DNA of 64,000 nucleotides from Viola odorata (Eukaryota > Streptophyta > Magnoliopsida > Malpighiales > Violaceae), in contig OY829540.1 in assembly GCA_963691705.1 (NCBI GenBank), forward strand, positions 72,588,367 to 72,652,366, given 5' to 3'. Of the stretch, positions 50,130 to 62,597 are shown piece by piece. The notes under the pieces were generated by a model that searched no databases, was not told the DNA's origin, and worked only from the letters and a program-made list of their open reading frames with translations. Position 1 is the first letter of the stretch. Each line of letters begins with the position of its first letter. The translations under genes were made by a program, and so were the position numbers.

Positions 50130-50638
50130 TAGGGAGAAAGATGGAAGATTGCAAAAAGACTTCTCAGAAGTATTGTTGGCTCAGACCTATAGAGCATGTA
50201 AGAAGTTCGAACATATGGAGAAAAAATATAGGATCAGATCGTCCAGCCAAGCTCCCATCCCTAAACAAGAATTTCAAAACAATAAAAAGTTTGCAAATAA
50301 CAGAAACCAACGAGTCATAACATCTTCTGTTAAAGGGAAATACTTTCTTTTATTACTACACAAAGTGAAGAGAAACTAGTCCATAACATAAATTGAAACC
50401 TATATGCAAAGACACTATTTTTGTATAACAACAGGAGAAAAAAGAATGCTCTATCAGTTTCTAAATAGTGTTCCCTATAACCTACGTCGATCTCCAAGTC
50501 CATTTTAGTGCACGAGAGGACAATAGCACATCCACCTGAGCTGCTGTTGATCATGAAATCCCTGACATGGTGAACTATATAGCTCCGGAATAGTATCGCC
50601 TTCAGGTTTACATGTTCACTACCAAAAAAGTAACCCCA
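50130..50638. other. 3' flank of the Ser/Pro-rich gene
   Basis: Begins at the breakpoint of the receptor-kinase duplication. Plus-strand frames of 70-90 codons exist (around 50036-50379) but show no recognisable domain. Confidence 0.4.
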
Positions 50639-52854
50639 TCAACTTACCTCTGACTGTAGAAATGGGAAGAAAGACCAATTGCCGGCATGCCTAGCTTCCT
50701 TCGAAGTAATTGTTTCATTGGCCCACCACTCAGACCTTACAGATTGCTTTTCAGGGACTTCTCCTTTTGAGTTATCAAAGTTGAATTCCTTCACTGATGA
50801 TCCAAGTGTGATGGGACAATGCTTTCCATGGTGAGCCTCCTCTTCCATTTCTACAAAAGGTTTTTCAAGTATTTCATCACAAACTTCATCAATTTGCAAA
50901 CAACATTTGCCATTCACTGGTGTACTTTCATTCTCTGCTTCAGTGTCCTGAGAAGTTCCTGAGATAGTTCTAACTGTTACCGTCGACTTATTCTGAAGAC
51001 AACGTGCAAACTCTTCACCACTCAACTCAAATGAGACTCTATGATTAACAACAATTTCATCAGTTGTATACCCATTTCCTGAATTGACAAGGCATGCAAC
51101 ATCAGAGATCTGGTTTTCCAAAAGGACACCATCTTGAGAGGAAGTCCCCACACGGTCGGGTGTCAAAGATCCTGAGTCAAGCCTTGAACGGAGGCCAGCA
51201 GCATCTGGAGTCACAGCTCCAGACCCAAGCCTTGAACCGAGCCCCAACACGTCAGGAGTCACAGCTCCAGAACCAACCAACCAAACACCATCAGGGGTGG
51301 CAGAACCAGAGCCAAGTCTTGAACCTAGTCCCAAGCCGTCAGGTGTGACAGATCCAGAAGGCAGCCGTGAACCCCATTTTCGAGAAGCAAAATGTTCAAT
51401 TCCCAAGAGCTTCCGAGCTTCCCCCATACGGAGCTCAAAAATGGGGTGTCTATCAGGAAAAGGTGATGATGTTCCTGAATTCAAAATTGCAGATCCCGGT
51501 GAGATGAGTTGCCCACCTGGACTTCCTGGGTAGAGGTGATAGGAGTGGAATTCATAATGTGATAAAGCGAACTTGTGATTGATGCCACTGCTTCTTCGAG
51601 CACGCTCCAAAGATGAAGTCAAGAGTTGAGCAAATGGAACTTCAGGGGAAGATGGTGTAGTCAGTTGCACTGATTCGGGTGGTGGAGTAAAAGGAGCAGT
51701 GGATGGTTGTGTGGTAAAAGCAGAAAACACAGGAGGTGTAACTAGTTGGGTTTCATGTGCATAAGGTCCTATAGCAAAAATATTTGCAGGTCCACCTGGA
51801 GAGTAGGAATTCACAGTAAGAGAGGTGAGGGAGAGAAATCCTGCTGGTGAATGGGTGGCGGAAGGGGGATCAGATTGGAGGAATGAAGCGGGAGAAGAAG
51901 GAGGAGCAATAAAGGGAAATACAATGGCAGTTGAAGGAGTTTGATGGTCCGCGGAAGGTGCTATAGCTCCTGCTACCTCTCGTTGTTCAGGAACAAGGAC
52001 AGCATGACCAATTCGTTTGTTACTTTTTTGAGAGCCAAAGCACCAGTATAGACTCCAGCAGCCACCCCATCTTCTTTTCTGGTTTCAAATGGGAAAGGAA
52101 GAAGGAGTTAAACCAATTTGAAGGATATATATGTGTGTGTGTGTATATGTAAATAATTGAGATGAAATGGATCGGATCCACTCAAAAAGATGGATCTCTT
52201 CTCTTGAGTAGAATATACTGTAGTAGTCCTGGATTATATGATGAGAAATAAAGTGATATCATGGCGTGGTCCTTACTTGGTAATAGGAATATCATAGTAA
52301 TTGGAAAGGGTTGCCTAATGGATTGGCTGCCCATACATCTAAAGTGACCCATTTCCCATAGATATAAGAACTAATGTGGATACCTGTACTGTACTGTATC
52401 AGTATGTGTGTATGTACAATGTACATGAATCAAAAAAGAAAGAAGAATAATAAAAAAAAAACTTAGATTTGATCTCCAAAAGCTATAACTAGGCATTCTA
52501 CTTCTACTTGGATAGCATTAACTCAGCTTTTTGGACAAGGAAGGTAGCGTCCACAATTAATTAATAATGCAATCTATCTAATTGAAAGAAAGAGCGCAGA
52601 GTGCAGAGAAGAATGAGAGAAAGATCCAAGCTTCCATCTCCAACAAACAAAATAAATAGTGAATCTATGATATATTATTCAATTAAAGGAAACTTAACTC
52701 TCGAAAGTGAAGTCAAATAAAATCAAAATAGAAAGTAGAAACTCATTTGGTGGGTCGGTGTGATTGTTACCTGAACAGCAGACTGCTGGACTCGAGACTC
52801 GGCGGAGACTATGGCAGTTGCAGCAGCGTTCACGGTGGACTCCGCGCTGTTCAT
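50639..52854 (-). CDS. Ser/Pro-rich plant protein (At5g52430-like), unknown function
   Basis: Two exons on the minus strand: 52771-52854 (28 codons starting MNSAESTVNAAATAIVSAES) and 50639-52078, giving 507 residues. The start of exon 2 (KRRWGGCWSLYWCFGSQKSN) and the phrases VLVPEQ, SPASFLQSDPPSATHSP, SYSPGGPANIFAIGPYAHE and FALSHYEFHSYHLYPGSPGG are signatures of a plant-specific hydroxyproline-rich-like family with no known biochemical role. The C-terminus reads WSFFPFLQSEVS and then stop; a GTAAGT overlaps the last codons, but I take the stop because family members end similarly. There is no signal peptide, so it is not a wall HRGP. A central block repeats SRLGSGxxTPDG (see separate entry). 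Confidence 0.82.
51130..51370 (-). repeat. Coding tandem repeat SRLxSGxxTPDx
   Basis: Within the Ser/Pro-rich protein, five units of about 13-16 residues (GSRLPSGSVTPDG, GSRLGSGSATPDG, VGSGAVTPDV, GSRLGSGAVTPDA, RSRLDSGSLTPDR) follow each other. Each carries a TP dipeptide, a minimal proline-directed kinase site. Unit number could vary between alleles. Confidence 0.85.
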
Positions 52855-53713
52855 ACCGAGATTGGAATTGGATGGTGTTTATGAATTTGATGAAACAACA
52901 TAATCATCAGATTTCAGATTTGGACCAGACCAGACCAGACCAGATTAGACTATTGATTTGGTGCTAATAGTTAAACAAACAAATCAAACAATAAATAAAT
53001 CCTACAATAAACAGAGGTGAAAGAAAGAAAGAAAACTAATAAGAACTGAGGTCAACCCTTTTTGCTCCTTTAATTTTATTTTCTACTGTATTAAGAAAGT
53101 TACAGATTGCATAATATGCAGAAAGAGAAAGAGAAAGAGGAGGAGGAGGAGAAGGAGAGAAGAGAACAGGATGGTGGGAGAGATGAAGATTAAGAATTTC
53201 GACTATGTTGAGCTGTGTTTTCCGTTACTCTCTCTCTCTTCAATCCTTCGGTAGGAGCAGCACTAGGATCTTATCCTCCAGGCAGTTCCTTATTTCCCAT
53301 TTTATTTTCCTTATTACTTATTTATCATTCCCTCTGGTTGTAAATACATGTCGTTTTGATCCATTTTTCGCTTGCTTATCGTCCTGGATAATTGTGTTCA
53401 CTAATTTTGTGCTTTTACACTTTTGTCCCTCAAACAACTTATCGTTCGGCGTGAAACGGATGGGCTAAGAGGGAAACGAAAGTAAAAGTAGGAGTGATTC
53501 GGGCGGGAGTTGAAAATTGAGTGTTGCATTGGATAATACGAGGTCAGAGCATCTGACACACCCAAAACTCTCTCACTTCTCCTTCTTTCACCCAAAATAT
53601 TTCTGGATCCATCTCCTTCTCTCAACCAAATCGATTTTTTCTCCTTCATCTCCTCTCGTCAATTTTGTTTCCTTCATCTCCTCTCGTCAATTGACTCAAT
53701 TTTTTTTTCACAT
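52855..53713. other. Divergent promoter region
   Basis: Contains the upstream region of the minus-strand Ser/Pro-rich gene. Purine-rich microsatellite-like stretch agaaagagaaagaggagg at about 53125-53160. A 30-bp repeat (ccttcatctcctctcgtcaa) occurs at about 53643 and 53671. No gene supported. Confidence 0.5.
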
Positions 53714-53989
53714 ATGGAGGGTGTCGATTGTTGGGACGATTCCCAGAGGGATAGCATCGTTGTTTCCGATGATTCCATAGAGGATGACGCAACGGTTGTG
53801 GCAGCGAACAATGACCCCAAAGTTATTTCCCCCAAATTGGCCATGGAGGATGATGAAGTCATTTCCCCCAATGTTGACAGGCAATCGGACGCACAAGAAT
53901 TGGGCAATGAGATTGTTGATAACCGTTTGATTTTTGTCAATTGCTTGTTGTTGTTCTGCTTACTTTGGATGATTGATTTAGTGAGATGA
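53714..53989 (+). CDS. Short acidic ORF, doubtful
   Basis: A 91-codon frame from an ATG at 53714, rich in Asp/Glu/Val (VVSDDSIEDDATVV, two VISPK/VISPN repeats), ending in a hydrophobic stretch that may be read-through of an intron: a GT follows at several points after NEIVDN. It could be a first exon of a transposon-derived protein or a gene fragment. No domain recognised. Confidence 0.25.
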   Translation: MEGVDCWDDSQRDSIVVSDDSIEDDATVVAANNDPKVISPKLAMEDDEVISPNVDRQSDAQELGNEIVDNRLIFVNCLLLFCLLWMIDLVR

Positions 53990-54269
53990 TTTTATTTTCT
54001 GGGTTGTGATTCCGGATTTATGTTGCCGAATTTTAAGTTTTTGTTAATATGTATACATATTTTCGGATGTTTTATGTTCAAATACAACGCTGGATTTATG
54101 TTGCAAAAGAATGGGTTTGTTTGTTTTAGTTTCTGGAAATTGCTCAAGCAACATGTTCTCTATAAACAAAACAATTAAGGCTGCCGGAGGTCTTGCCTAC
54201 TTAATAGGCTGCGGCTTCTAATACCTACTTAACAGTAATCAACGGTTTGATCATGCAGAGAATTCTATA

Positions 54270-55321
54270 AATTTTTCGGTACGGTACGGTAAGTTTTTTG
54301 GTAGGTTCGGTACCGAACTTCCAAGTACACTGTACAGTGTACTGTAATTACATGCGCTTGGGCCACTTGGCTTGTGGATGGCAGCATGGGCTTGGGCGAA
54401 GACTTGGCCAAGCCTCTCATCTCCCTCACGGTGTATACTGTATCCAATATCCCCAAGAATACGATCAACCAACCTCTCATCTCCCTCACGGTGTATACTG
54501 TATCCAATATCCCCATCTCCTTTCCTCCCTCCTCTTCCCTTCTCCCCTTCCCTCTCCACAAACCCCACCCTCCCCGTCTCGTGTTCAAAACCGGCGCCTT
54601 TTCCCCCTCTGCCTCCGTCTCCATCGGCGAAGACTTGGCCGCCGATTACGGAACCTGGTTCCCCAAACCCGATCCTCATTCTCGCCGGCGAAGAGCCGAC
54701 ATTCTTCTCAATCCGACTTCGTTTCAAGGTCCATCTGCTGGTAAGTGTTATTCCTGCCCTAATTTCATATTATTCAATTTCAATGCATAAACCCTAATTT
54801 CAGTACTGAAATTGTTGCTGAAATTGAAATTGTTACCGAAATTGAAATTGTTGAAGATGTGTTTGTGTTTGTTTGGTGACTGAGAAAATTAAATAGTACA
54901 TGCTGTTTGGTGACTGATTTTCTTCTTCTGTTCCTGTTTATGCTGTTTGTTGTGGTTAAATTTTGGAACTCTTGAATTGTGTCTGTATGTGTGTTGTAGT
55001 CTGCTGAAATATACAGTGATAGTTGTTGTGGCTTAACTTGGTGAAGAGGCTTCATTTGTGGTTTAGCACCTTGCATACGGGTTCTGCAAACAGGTTCTGC
55101 AAACAAAATAAAATTCAATAATATTCTTATTAAAGCCTTTAATAAATAATTAATTTCGGTATTATGGTATACCGAAATACCGTACCGAATGAAATTCGGT
55201 ATTTCGGTACGGTACCGAAATTCAGTTCGGTATAGTACGGTAATTTTTTTGAGTATTCGGTATACCGAATACCGAAATATTTCGGTAGGTATACCGATAT
55301 ACCGACCGATGGACAGCCCTA
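54270..55321. mobile_element. hAT-like repeat carrying a captured gene fragment
   Basis: Both ends consist of cggtac/cggtat-rich sequence: 54275-54320 (ttcggtacggtacggtaag) and 55140-55321 (many taccgaa/ttcggtat phrases in opposite orientation), with the right terminus gatggacagccctag, reading ctagggctgtccat inward like a hAT end. No matching left terminus or target duplication was found, so the left end may be truncated. Between the ends is a fragment of a DPE1 gene. Confidence 0.55.
54374..54742 (+). pseudogene. Captured exon of plastid 4-alpha-glucanotransferase (DPE1)
   Basis: An open frame contains IGEDLAADYGTWFPKPDP then RRRRADILLNPTSFQGP. This corresponds to the conserved start of plant disproportionating enzyme 1 (typically VGED-xxDYxxWLP-xxDP-xxRRRAGILLHPTSFPGP), the plastid enzyme that transfers maltosyl units during starch breakdown. 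It ends in a splice-donor context (CTGCTG/GTAAGT at 54742). The rest of the enzyme, including the catalytic domain, is missing. Upstream, a 60-bp unit is tandemly repeated (54413-54472 and from 54473), adding 20 residues in frame. Replacement of conserved Gly and His (to Asp and Asn) suggests relaxed selection. Confidence 0.7.
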
Positions 55322-57036
55322 GAGGTAAACATTAAGATTGATTTTTGCTTAAAAGGCAACTACAAGACATGAGAAATAACTAGTCAGTGATTCTTTTAAA
55401 CAAGTCAATGGCGATTACATGAGTTATACATAGGCAGTCATGAGATTTTAAGCTAACGCCAATTGTTTTAGACTGTTTTTGTTATGTTCTTATGAGTCAA
55501 TTGATGCTAAAAGTTCATGCTTTAACTCAAATCAATGCCACTGGCTCTTATACAGTTATACTGCTTTGTCCTAGCGATGCAGCAAAGAGTATGTTTTGCG
55601 TCACATGAGAGTTATGTGATTTGGTGTTTGTTTGTTGCTTATATTTCTGAATGTGTTTTGTTTCTGGGTATCATAACAATAGAGAATAAGGAAGAAGTAC
55701 AGAGTTGACTTTCTTCAGAACTATATTTTGTTGCTTAAGAACTGACAAATTTGCTTCTAGTGGTATATTGTGAGTGGTATCAGAACAATAACTAGCTGAC
55801 TCGTTTAGAGTGTGCTCTAAAAATTGATACAACATGACTAGGTTAGAGTCTGCTCTTAACTATCTTTTGTTACTACTATTGCGAGTCTCTTGGTAGATGT
55901 TTTTTCTCTTTGGAGTAGAACTCTTTTAGTGTAATGATATGGAGTTATAAGAGGGTAGAAGCTGGGTCTGGGTAGGGGGGAATGTTATGGTTATAGGGAG
56001 TTCATAGCACGCAACTCTTTTTACTAAGGCACATGTAGGGAAGCCTAGTAAGTGCTCCTTATGCAGTGTTTTGCTGTTATGCTTCACAGACCAAATCCTA
56101 CTACTCACACTTGTGCATGTAGGATGTATGTGTATAAGGAGAGAAGGAGTGGTGTCCTATAGGAGTCCTGCCATCAAATCTGTGGTATAAGTGTGAGAAT
56201 TTTATTGTACACTTTGAGCAAATAATATAAGACAGGAAGCCCTATTAACTGATTTATTATAAAAGAAATAACCTATCAATAAATGCTTACCCTAAGCAAT
56301 AAAAGGGATTGGGTAGTCTGTAGTTCAATGTGGAGTGGGTGAAAGTGAAATTGAGCAGCTGGAAAAGGAGTGTGTTTGGGTGATGTTGGGGGCTCATCCA
56401 GGTGCAATACCGGTATGTTTACATAGGTATATGAGTTGGCTATGTTCAGCACATTATATTACAGCGGTTGGTGAAATAAATGCTTATGCTTGATAGTTAG
56501 CAACCTGCCTCTGAAATTTGGTTAATAAGCTGTTCTGCTTGTCTCTAATACTTTTGATATGTTAATTACCCAGTTGTTTTTAATATGAATATACTGTGAT
56601 CTGTTTTGTTCATTTTTAGATTTATAAAAGCTCTTTTCTTTGTGTAGTAAGTAATGGTATGGTGAGTTATGTCATTTTTCTTCCTGACTGGCGATTGCAC
56701 CAAATGGAAGGAAGTGTTACTTATATATATACATATATGATGATGATGATGATGATCCAGAGATGCTACTAACTGTTTCCGTGATGGATAAGATAAGAGT
56801 CCATGGTTTTTCGTCCAGTGCCTTCATCCCTCCACATTCATATGTTACTGAGACCATGACATCACGTCACATGTAAAAAAATTACAAGGTTTAAGGAAAA
56901 CATTACTAAAACCAGATCACTGTTTTTGTATGAGCCTGTCAATCCAAAAAAAATCCTACAAAAGAAAAAAACAACAACAATCTAAATGAGCCTCCATTCA
57001 ACAACAGCCATAACACAAACGACTTAAGTTTGTTAG
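55322..57036. other. Spacer, no gene seen
   Basis: No gene recognised. A GAT microsatellite is at about 56739-56757. Confidence 0.5.
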
Positions 57037-57215
57037 TAGGGGTGTGCACCAAATTACTGAAATATCGAACCAAATTTTGCTCTATTCGGTCAGTAATTTT
57101 TAAAATTTTTTTTTAGTATGGTATTACCGAATATCGACCGAACTTTGTTCGATATGGTATGGTAAATAAAATTTCCAGTTTGGAATTACCATAATACCGA
57201 CTGATTTTTTTAGAT
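57037..57215. mobile_element. Truncated hAT-like end
   Basis: Starts taggggtgtgcaccaaatta and continues with accgaatatcgaccgaac phrases. It resembles the left end of the element at 61623, but no right terminus is present. It lies in the upstream region of the PPR gene. Confidence 0.5.
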
Positions 57216-57572
57216 ATATCATATATTTATTTTATCCCATAAATGATAAATCTATTTCCTTCCTCTGATCCCTTTTTGTCTCTCTCCTTAAACCCTTGTT
57301 TTCTTTTTTTCACCAGCCCGCAGCAACACCATATATAGCAACGCCGCCAATGAACAACCGGCCCAACCTCATCGGTGATCATCACCACCAGACCATGGTT
57401 GTTAGTTGGTGTTGTTAGTCCCGTCCCGATAACAGCATATGAGGTTAGACACACCAGACTGCTTCTGCTATACCCATACCCAAACCCTCACCTCCACCTT
57501 CACCTCCACTGTGAAACTGAAATACACAAGTTACTCGGACCTCTTCCTTCCAAGTTGCAATCCAAGAAGGAG

Positions 57573-59603
57573 ATGCTTTCTTTAAGTTTAAGATACCTCC
57601 CAGGCCCTTCCCCACTGTTTCCACGCAGACTGAAATCTCTGAGCAATCTTGTGGTATCAGTTTCTTCAATTCAATTCTTCCTTTTTATATGTTCTTTTAA
57701 TCTGAAATCTTGAGCGAATTTTTTGTTGAAATATAATGTTTCAGGTGTGTGCCACTAAAGGTCCGCGGCCTAGGTATCCTCGAGTTTGGAAGACCAAAAC
57801 GAGGATTGGGACAGTTTCAAAGTCCGCAAAGCTTGTTCATTGTGTAACTCCCACTCCTTCTTTAATTTCAGAAGAAGCATCCACTAACCTAAACTTAAAT
57901 CTTGCATTTCTTTATCGCTGAGATGTTCGTCTTCTTCCCTCTTAGGTAAAGGGATTGTCTAATGTCAAAGAGGAAGTGTATGGGGCGCTTGACTCCTTTA
58001 TTGCTTGGGATTTGGAGTTCCCACTCATCACAGTCAAGAAAGCATTGAAGACTCTTGAGAATGAGCAGGAGTGGAAGAGGATCATTCAGGTCTTTTTTCT
58101 TTCTTCTTCTTAAAATGATTCTTCACTTTCTCTTCTCTGTATAAAAAGCAAAAGCAAAATTAAAATGCAGGTCATCAAGTGGATGCTAAGCAAAGGTCAA
58201 GGAAGGACAATGGGGACATATTTCACCTTACTCAATGCTTTAGCTGAGGATGGAAGGCTTGATGAGGTTGATGAGCTCTGGACTAAACTATTCTCTGACA
58301 ATTTGGAAAGCATGCCCCGCATCTTCTTCAACAAAATGATCTCTATATATTACAAGAGGGACATGTATGACAAGATATTTGAGGTAACAATGCACAAATC
58401 TCTCTCCTCTACCATGTGTTAATATATTAGTGCGGGGACTTTGCCATGTTTTATCAAGTGTTTCCCCAATGTTGCTGCTGCTACGTGGTATCCATGGATC
58501 CCCTGCCTTTGTTTGTAAGGAGTAGAGATTCTCTTGCTATGCAACTCTGTTGCAGCTTCAGATTAGGCAATGTAAATGGGATGCTAATTATAGGATTCTA
58601 AGGATAGCTAGGTCAGTAACGTGTTTGTAGTATCAATGGATGGTCTGACCTTTGTAGTTTATTGTGCAAGGGCCTGAAAGATTCTGTGAAATGCTAATAC
58701 TATGGTTTGATTTGTCTTTGTCGTATCCTAATGCATAATCTAATGGTTACAGATACAATGTTTACAGCCATATTAACAACTCATCATGGAACCTACTGGG
58801 ATACTGTTACTGTTAGTGTCTTTCTCCTAGTGTACGTGCTAAATGTGTTCAAGACTTAGATCAGATAAGTTATTTTGTAGTCACTCACTCCTTAATAGCT
58901 ATGATTCCTGATCATACTAGAATAAGCACCTATAATGTAGCTATTCTGCTTTAATAGAACCCTAATAAACTAGTTACATGGATATTACGTGAATATCAGA
59001 CGTATAAATATAAACTAAACGTAAAGATGCTAAATGACAGGCAAACTGACCTTAAACACTCCTAACTCGACTTCTAAAACCGGTAGGTTGCCTCCTTGTT
59101 TTAGTTTGTTTGTGGGTGAGATTCTGGTAAGGTGGTGCAATTACATTCTGTACCTTAATTCTCACTCTTTTTTGCACTAATCTGATGCTATGATGCTCTG
59201 GCCCTGTGTTTTTCTCTGTGACCATGGTTACTTGCTCTTGCAGATATTTGCTGATATGGAGGAGCTTGGTATTCGGCCAAATGTAACAATTGTCAACTTG
59301 GTGGGAAATGTTTTTCAGAAGCTGGGTATGCTGGACAAATACAACAAACTAAAGAAGAAATATCCACCACCAAGGTGGGAATATCATTACATCAAGGGAA
59401 AGCGCGTTAGGATTAGGGCAAAGAATATAGATGAATTTGACAGTGATAACAGCAGGTTTAGTGATGAGGGTGAGGGTGTTGTGGAGATTCCCCAACGTTC
59501 AAATGAATTCGACAAGGAAGCTGATGCACATTCTAATGAAATTGATTATGGAACTAGCTCATCTCCTTCAAGTGTGGAGCATGATTTAGAGTTTGGAGAT
59601 TGA
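57573..59603 (+). CDS. Organellar PPR protein (At4g18975-like)
   Basis: Five phase-0 exons: 57573-57653, 57745-57843, 57946-58089, 58171-58383, 59244-59603, giving 298 residues. PPR proteins bind organellar RNA. The N-terminus ([20 protein letters not shown]) looks like an organelle presequence, followed by the family core [40 protein letters not shown], and [20 protein letters not shown]. Degenerate PPR repeats run through about residues 105-230 ([40 protein letters not shown]). The basic segment [20 protein letters not shown] is characteristic of this small plant family. The C-terminus is an acidic, variable tail. The 860-bp fourth intron holds nothing recognisable. Confidence 0.9.
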
Positions 59604-61350
59604 GAGGACAATCCAGCATTTGGAGCTTTAGTTCCTTTTTGGTTCTTTCACTCTTCTGGGTGTTGTTATAATATGTTATCGAGGCAGGATCGCTACAGGC
59701 GCAGGGTGTTTCTTCGTTTTCATTGATCTTGAATTTGTATTTTGTATGAATTTCTATTTAAATTAGGTGAGCAATCTATTTTTTTTCGTCTGGGTGCTGG
59801 GTTTTTGTTGGTTGTCTCAGACTCTCAGTAAGTTTCACTCTTCTATTTGGTTTTAATTTTTTTTTACAATATTGTTGTTTGGTTTTCTTGGTATTTTCCA
59901 TGCATTGATAATGTAATTTTTTGTATTTCTTTTTTCTCAAATTACCTTTACTTTGTTCTGCTTTACTCTTAGTGTTTCTAATAGTCAGCTTGCATTTCTA
60001 TTAATCAATACTTGAATTAAGGATCTTTTTATTTTTTTGCTTTTCTTTTTACTCTTTGTAGAATAAATTGAGTTGTGAATTCATATCATCCTATATTTAT
60101 CTGTATGAATTCACTTGATAAGCCAGTGCACTCATCCTTTCTTATTTTTTATTCCACTTTCTCAGTTATTCTCAAGAAATGAAATGGAGCCGTGATTTGG
60201 TGGCAAATAATAGCAGATGAGAGACCTTGAATTATGTTTTAACTGCGTTTGTATTCTCAAGACTATAACATGGGAAACTCATTCTCTTTGCATGTTTAAG
60301 GTAACTTTGGTGTTGTTGATGATTGGTCCATCGATTTGATTTTTGCAGGTATAAACAATTGTTACTGCAGTTTAGAAATGAGAGGACTAAATTGTAAAGG
60401 TCAGTACATTGCTACTAACAAAGGCAAACAATCTACCAAGCTTAGAGTCTCAAGTGAGTCATGATTATTGGATTTTTGTTTAAATTTATTTAGTTTTCCT
60501 TTTCAACGAAGTTAATGAGGTGTTCTACTTAATTAAGTAACCTACATTAAAAGAAATATGACAATGCTTCCTTGGTTTTGAGGTAGAGTTTGTAGGGTGT
60601 TTTCTGCAATTGCAAGTAAGAAATATATTTTTAACTTACTATTTGTCTCTGTAGCCTGAAAAAATTATATCAGCCAAGAAGCTTTTGCGGGGAAGAAATT
60701 TCTGCTATCTAGGTCTTGATTTTGTTCTATACAAGTGATTCCAAATAACCAATTTGTATGTTTCATTCAGGAGCCAAAAACAACATTGTTATTGGATATG
60801 CTACCACACACAAGAGACTTTGGCTTAAAGTATTTGACAATTTGTGTAGAAACTTAGGTTAAGGAAATGATCATATATGGCTGATGATTTGGCAAACAGT
60901 GAGATCCAAAAAGGAAATGATCTGGTGGCTTGGATGGCTTGGAGGGTTCAGTCTAGGTTGTATGGTATTTGGGTTAGTTGATTTTATATTACGTAATCAA
61001 TTGAGATAAGTAAGTACTTGGTCTATGTCAAATAAACCAATATGTTAAACTCAATATGTGGTGGGATTAATATTTAATGAATTGCGTATATATATATAAA
61101 AGCTTTGGTGCAGTTTATGTCAAATAAAGTCTTTTTATTGCATATAACAGTCAAGGTATTACTCTATAATCTGAATTTACGTCCCTTTTTAACAGACTGA
61201 TATTGTGTTGTATCGTTTATAAAAACGCGCATAAAAATATATATACGCGGGCCAACAATTGCTAGTATATATATATATAAGTAATGAAAAGAAAAATCTC
61301 AGTGGATAAAACTGCACCCAAGGCTAATGAATATATCCCGTCGGCATATT
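59604..61350. other. AT-rich spacer
   Basis: 3' flank of the PPR gene, then non-coding sequence rich in T-tracts. No gene or bounded element recognised. Confidence 0.5.
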
Positions 61351-61408
61351 AGGGGTGCACACGGGAAGATGCGGATTGGTTTTGGACCAACACCGTCAAC
61401 GGACCTGT

Positions 61409-61690
61409 GTAATTTCGGATCGGTTTTAGACCAACATCGTCAACTGACCCGTGTAATTTTAGGCAGGTTGGTGCGAGTCAGTAGGGGTGCTCAAAATTAC
61501 TGAAAACTGAATTTCTGAATTTTCGAATCGAATTTTTTGCAATTTCGGTGTAATTTCGGATCGGTGTTAGACCAACATCGTCAACTGACCCGTGTAATTT
61601 TAGGCAGGTTGGTGCGAGTCAGTAGGGGTGCTCAAAATTACTGAACACCGAATTTCTGAATTTTCGAATCGAAATTTTTGCAATTTCGGT
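61409..61690. repeat. 141-bp tandem duplication across a transposon end
   Basis: Two adjacent copies (61409-61549 and 61550-61690), both starting gtaatttcggatcggt and both containing cgagtcagtaggggtgctca. Thus the host flank, target site and first 60-70 bp of the inner element are present twice. Confidence 0.9.
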
Positions 61691-62597
61691 TCGGTAATTT
61701 CAATATCGGTAACTTCGGTATCGGTAGACGATTACCGAACTTAAAGTTCGGTTCGGTACGATATTAAAATTGGGAAGTTCGGTTAACCGAACTTACTGAA
61801 ATTTTTGCCTAATGAATTAGTGCCATTAGGCCTTGGCCTATGTCTTGGCCCATGCCCAGTGAGTCCAGTTCTCCATTCTTTCTTACACAGACGACTTACA
61901 CACACAGCACAGTCACGCACGACTCACCTCTCGCTCTCTCTCTCCTCACAAATCTGAAATCCCGATCGTCAGATTCGCCACCTCCTCCGGTCCTCCACTC
62001 GTCGATCGCCAGCCTCCATCGACGACTCACCTTTCTCTCTCTCTCTCTCAAATCGCGTTGTCTCCTCTATCGACTCTCTCTTCTCTCAAATCCCGATCGC
62101 CACCTCCACTCTTCAGTCCAACCGCCGGCCTCCCAATGTAATCAATAAACATGGTAAGTTCCTAGTGTTCTTCAAGCAGCTTGCTCTGTGTGCAAAATAC
62201 TTTATTCTTTTCTTCTGTTTTCTCCAATTAATTGTGTGATTAACTGCATATTGTCGTTGTTATTGGTTCGTGGAAGCATGTTTTGATGATTTACAATGTT
62301 TGATTGAATTTTGGGTGCTTGTTGTATTTGGGTCTACTTGCAATTTTAGAGCAACGGGTTTCTTCATTTCTTCTTCTTTTTTTCTGAAGAAACTGGTTAA
62401 TTGGTTAATTGTTTTTCATTAGAGAATTGGTTAATCGAAATAATTTCGAAAATTTCGGTAAATTTCGATAAATCGCAATTCGGGTTCGGTATGAGTTATT
62501 TGTAATTTGGTTTGGTATGCCTTTTAAAAGGTTCGGTATTACCGAACTTCGAAAGTTCGGTACTTCAGAAATTCGGTAATACCGATGAGCACCCCTA
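61623..62597. mobile_element. Inner hAT-like element
   Basis: 975 bp, inverted ends TAGGGGTGCTCA / TGAGCACCCCTA, 8-bp target duplication CGAGTCAG (61615-61622) / TGAGTCAG (62598-62605). The interior (61810-62160) looks like a gene leader: C/T-rich with a TC microsatellite at 62031-62050, ending in ATG/GTAAGT at about 62152-62160. It may be the deleted remnant of an autonomous element's first exon or a captured promoter. No transposase was seen. Confidence 0.88.

Noticed and set aside
50130..50379. Possible protein-coding exon next to the duplication breakpoint
   Set aside because: Two overlapping frames of similar length, neither with a recognisable motif; too short to support.
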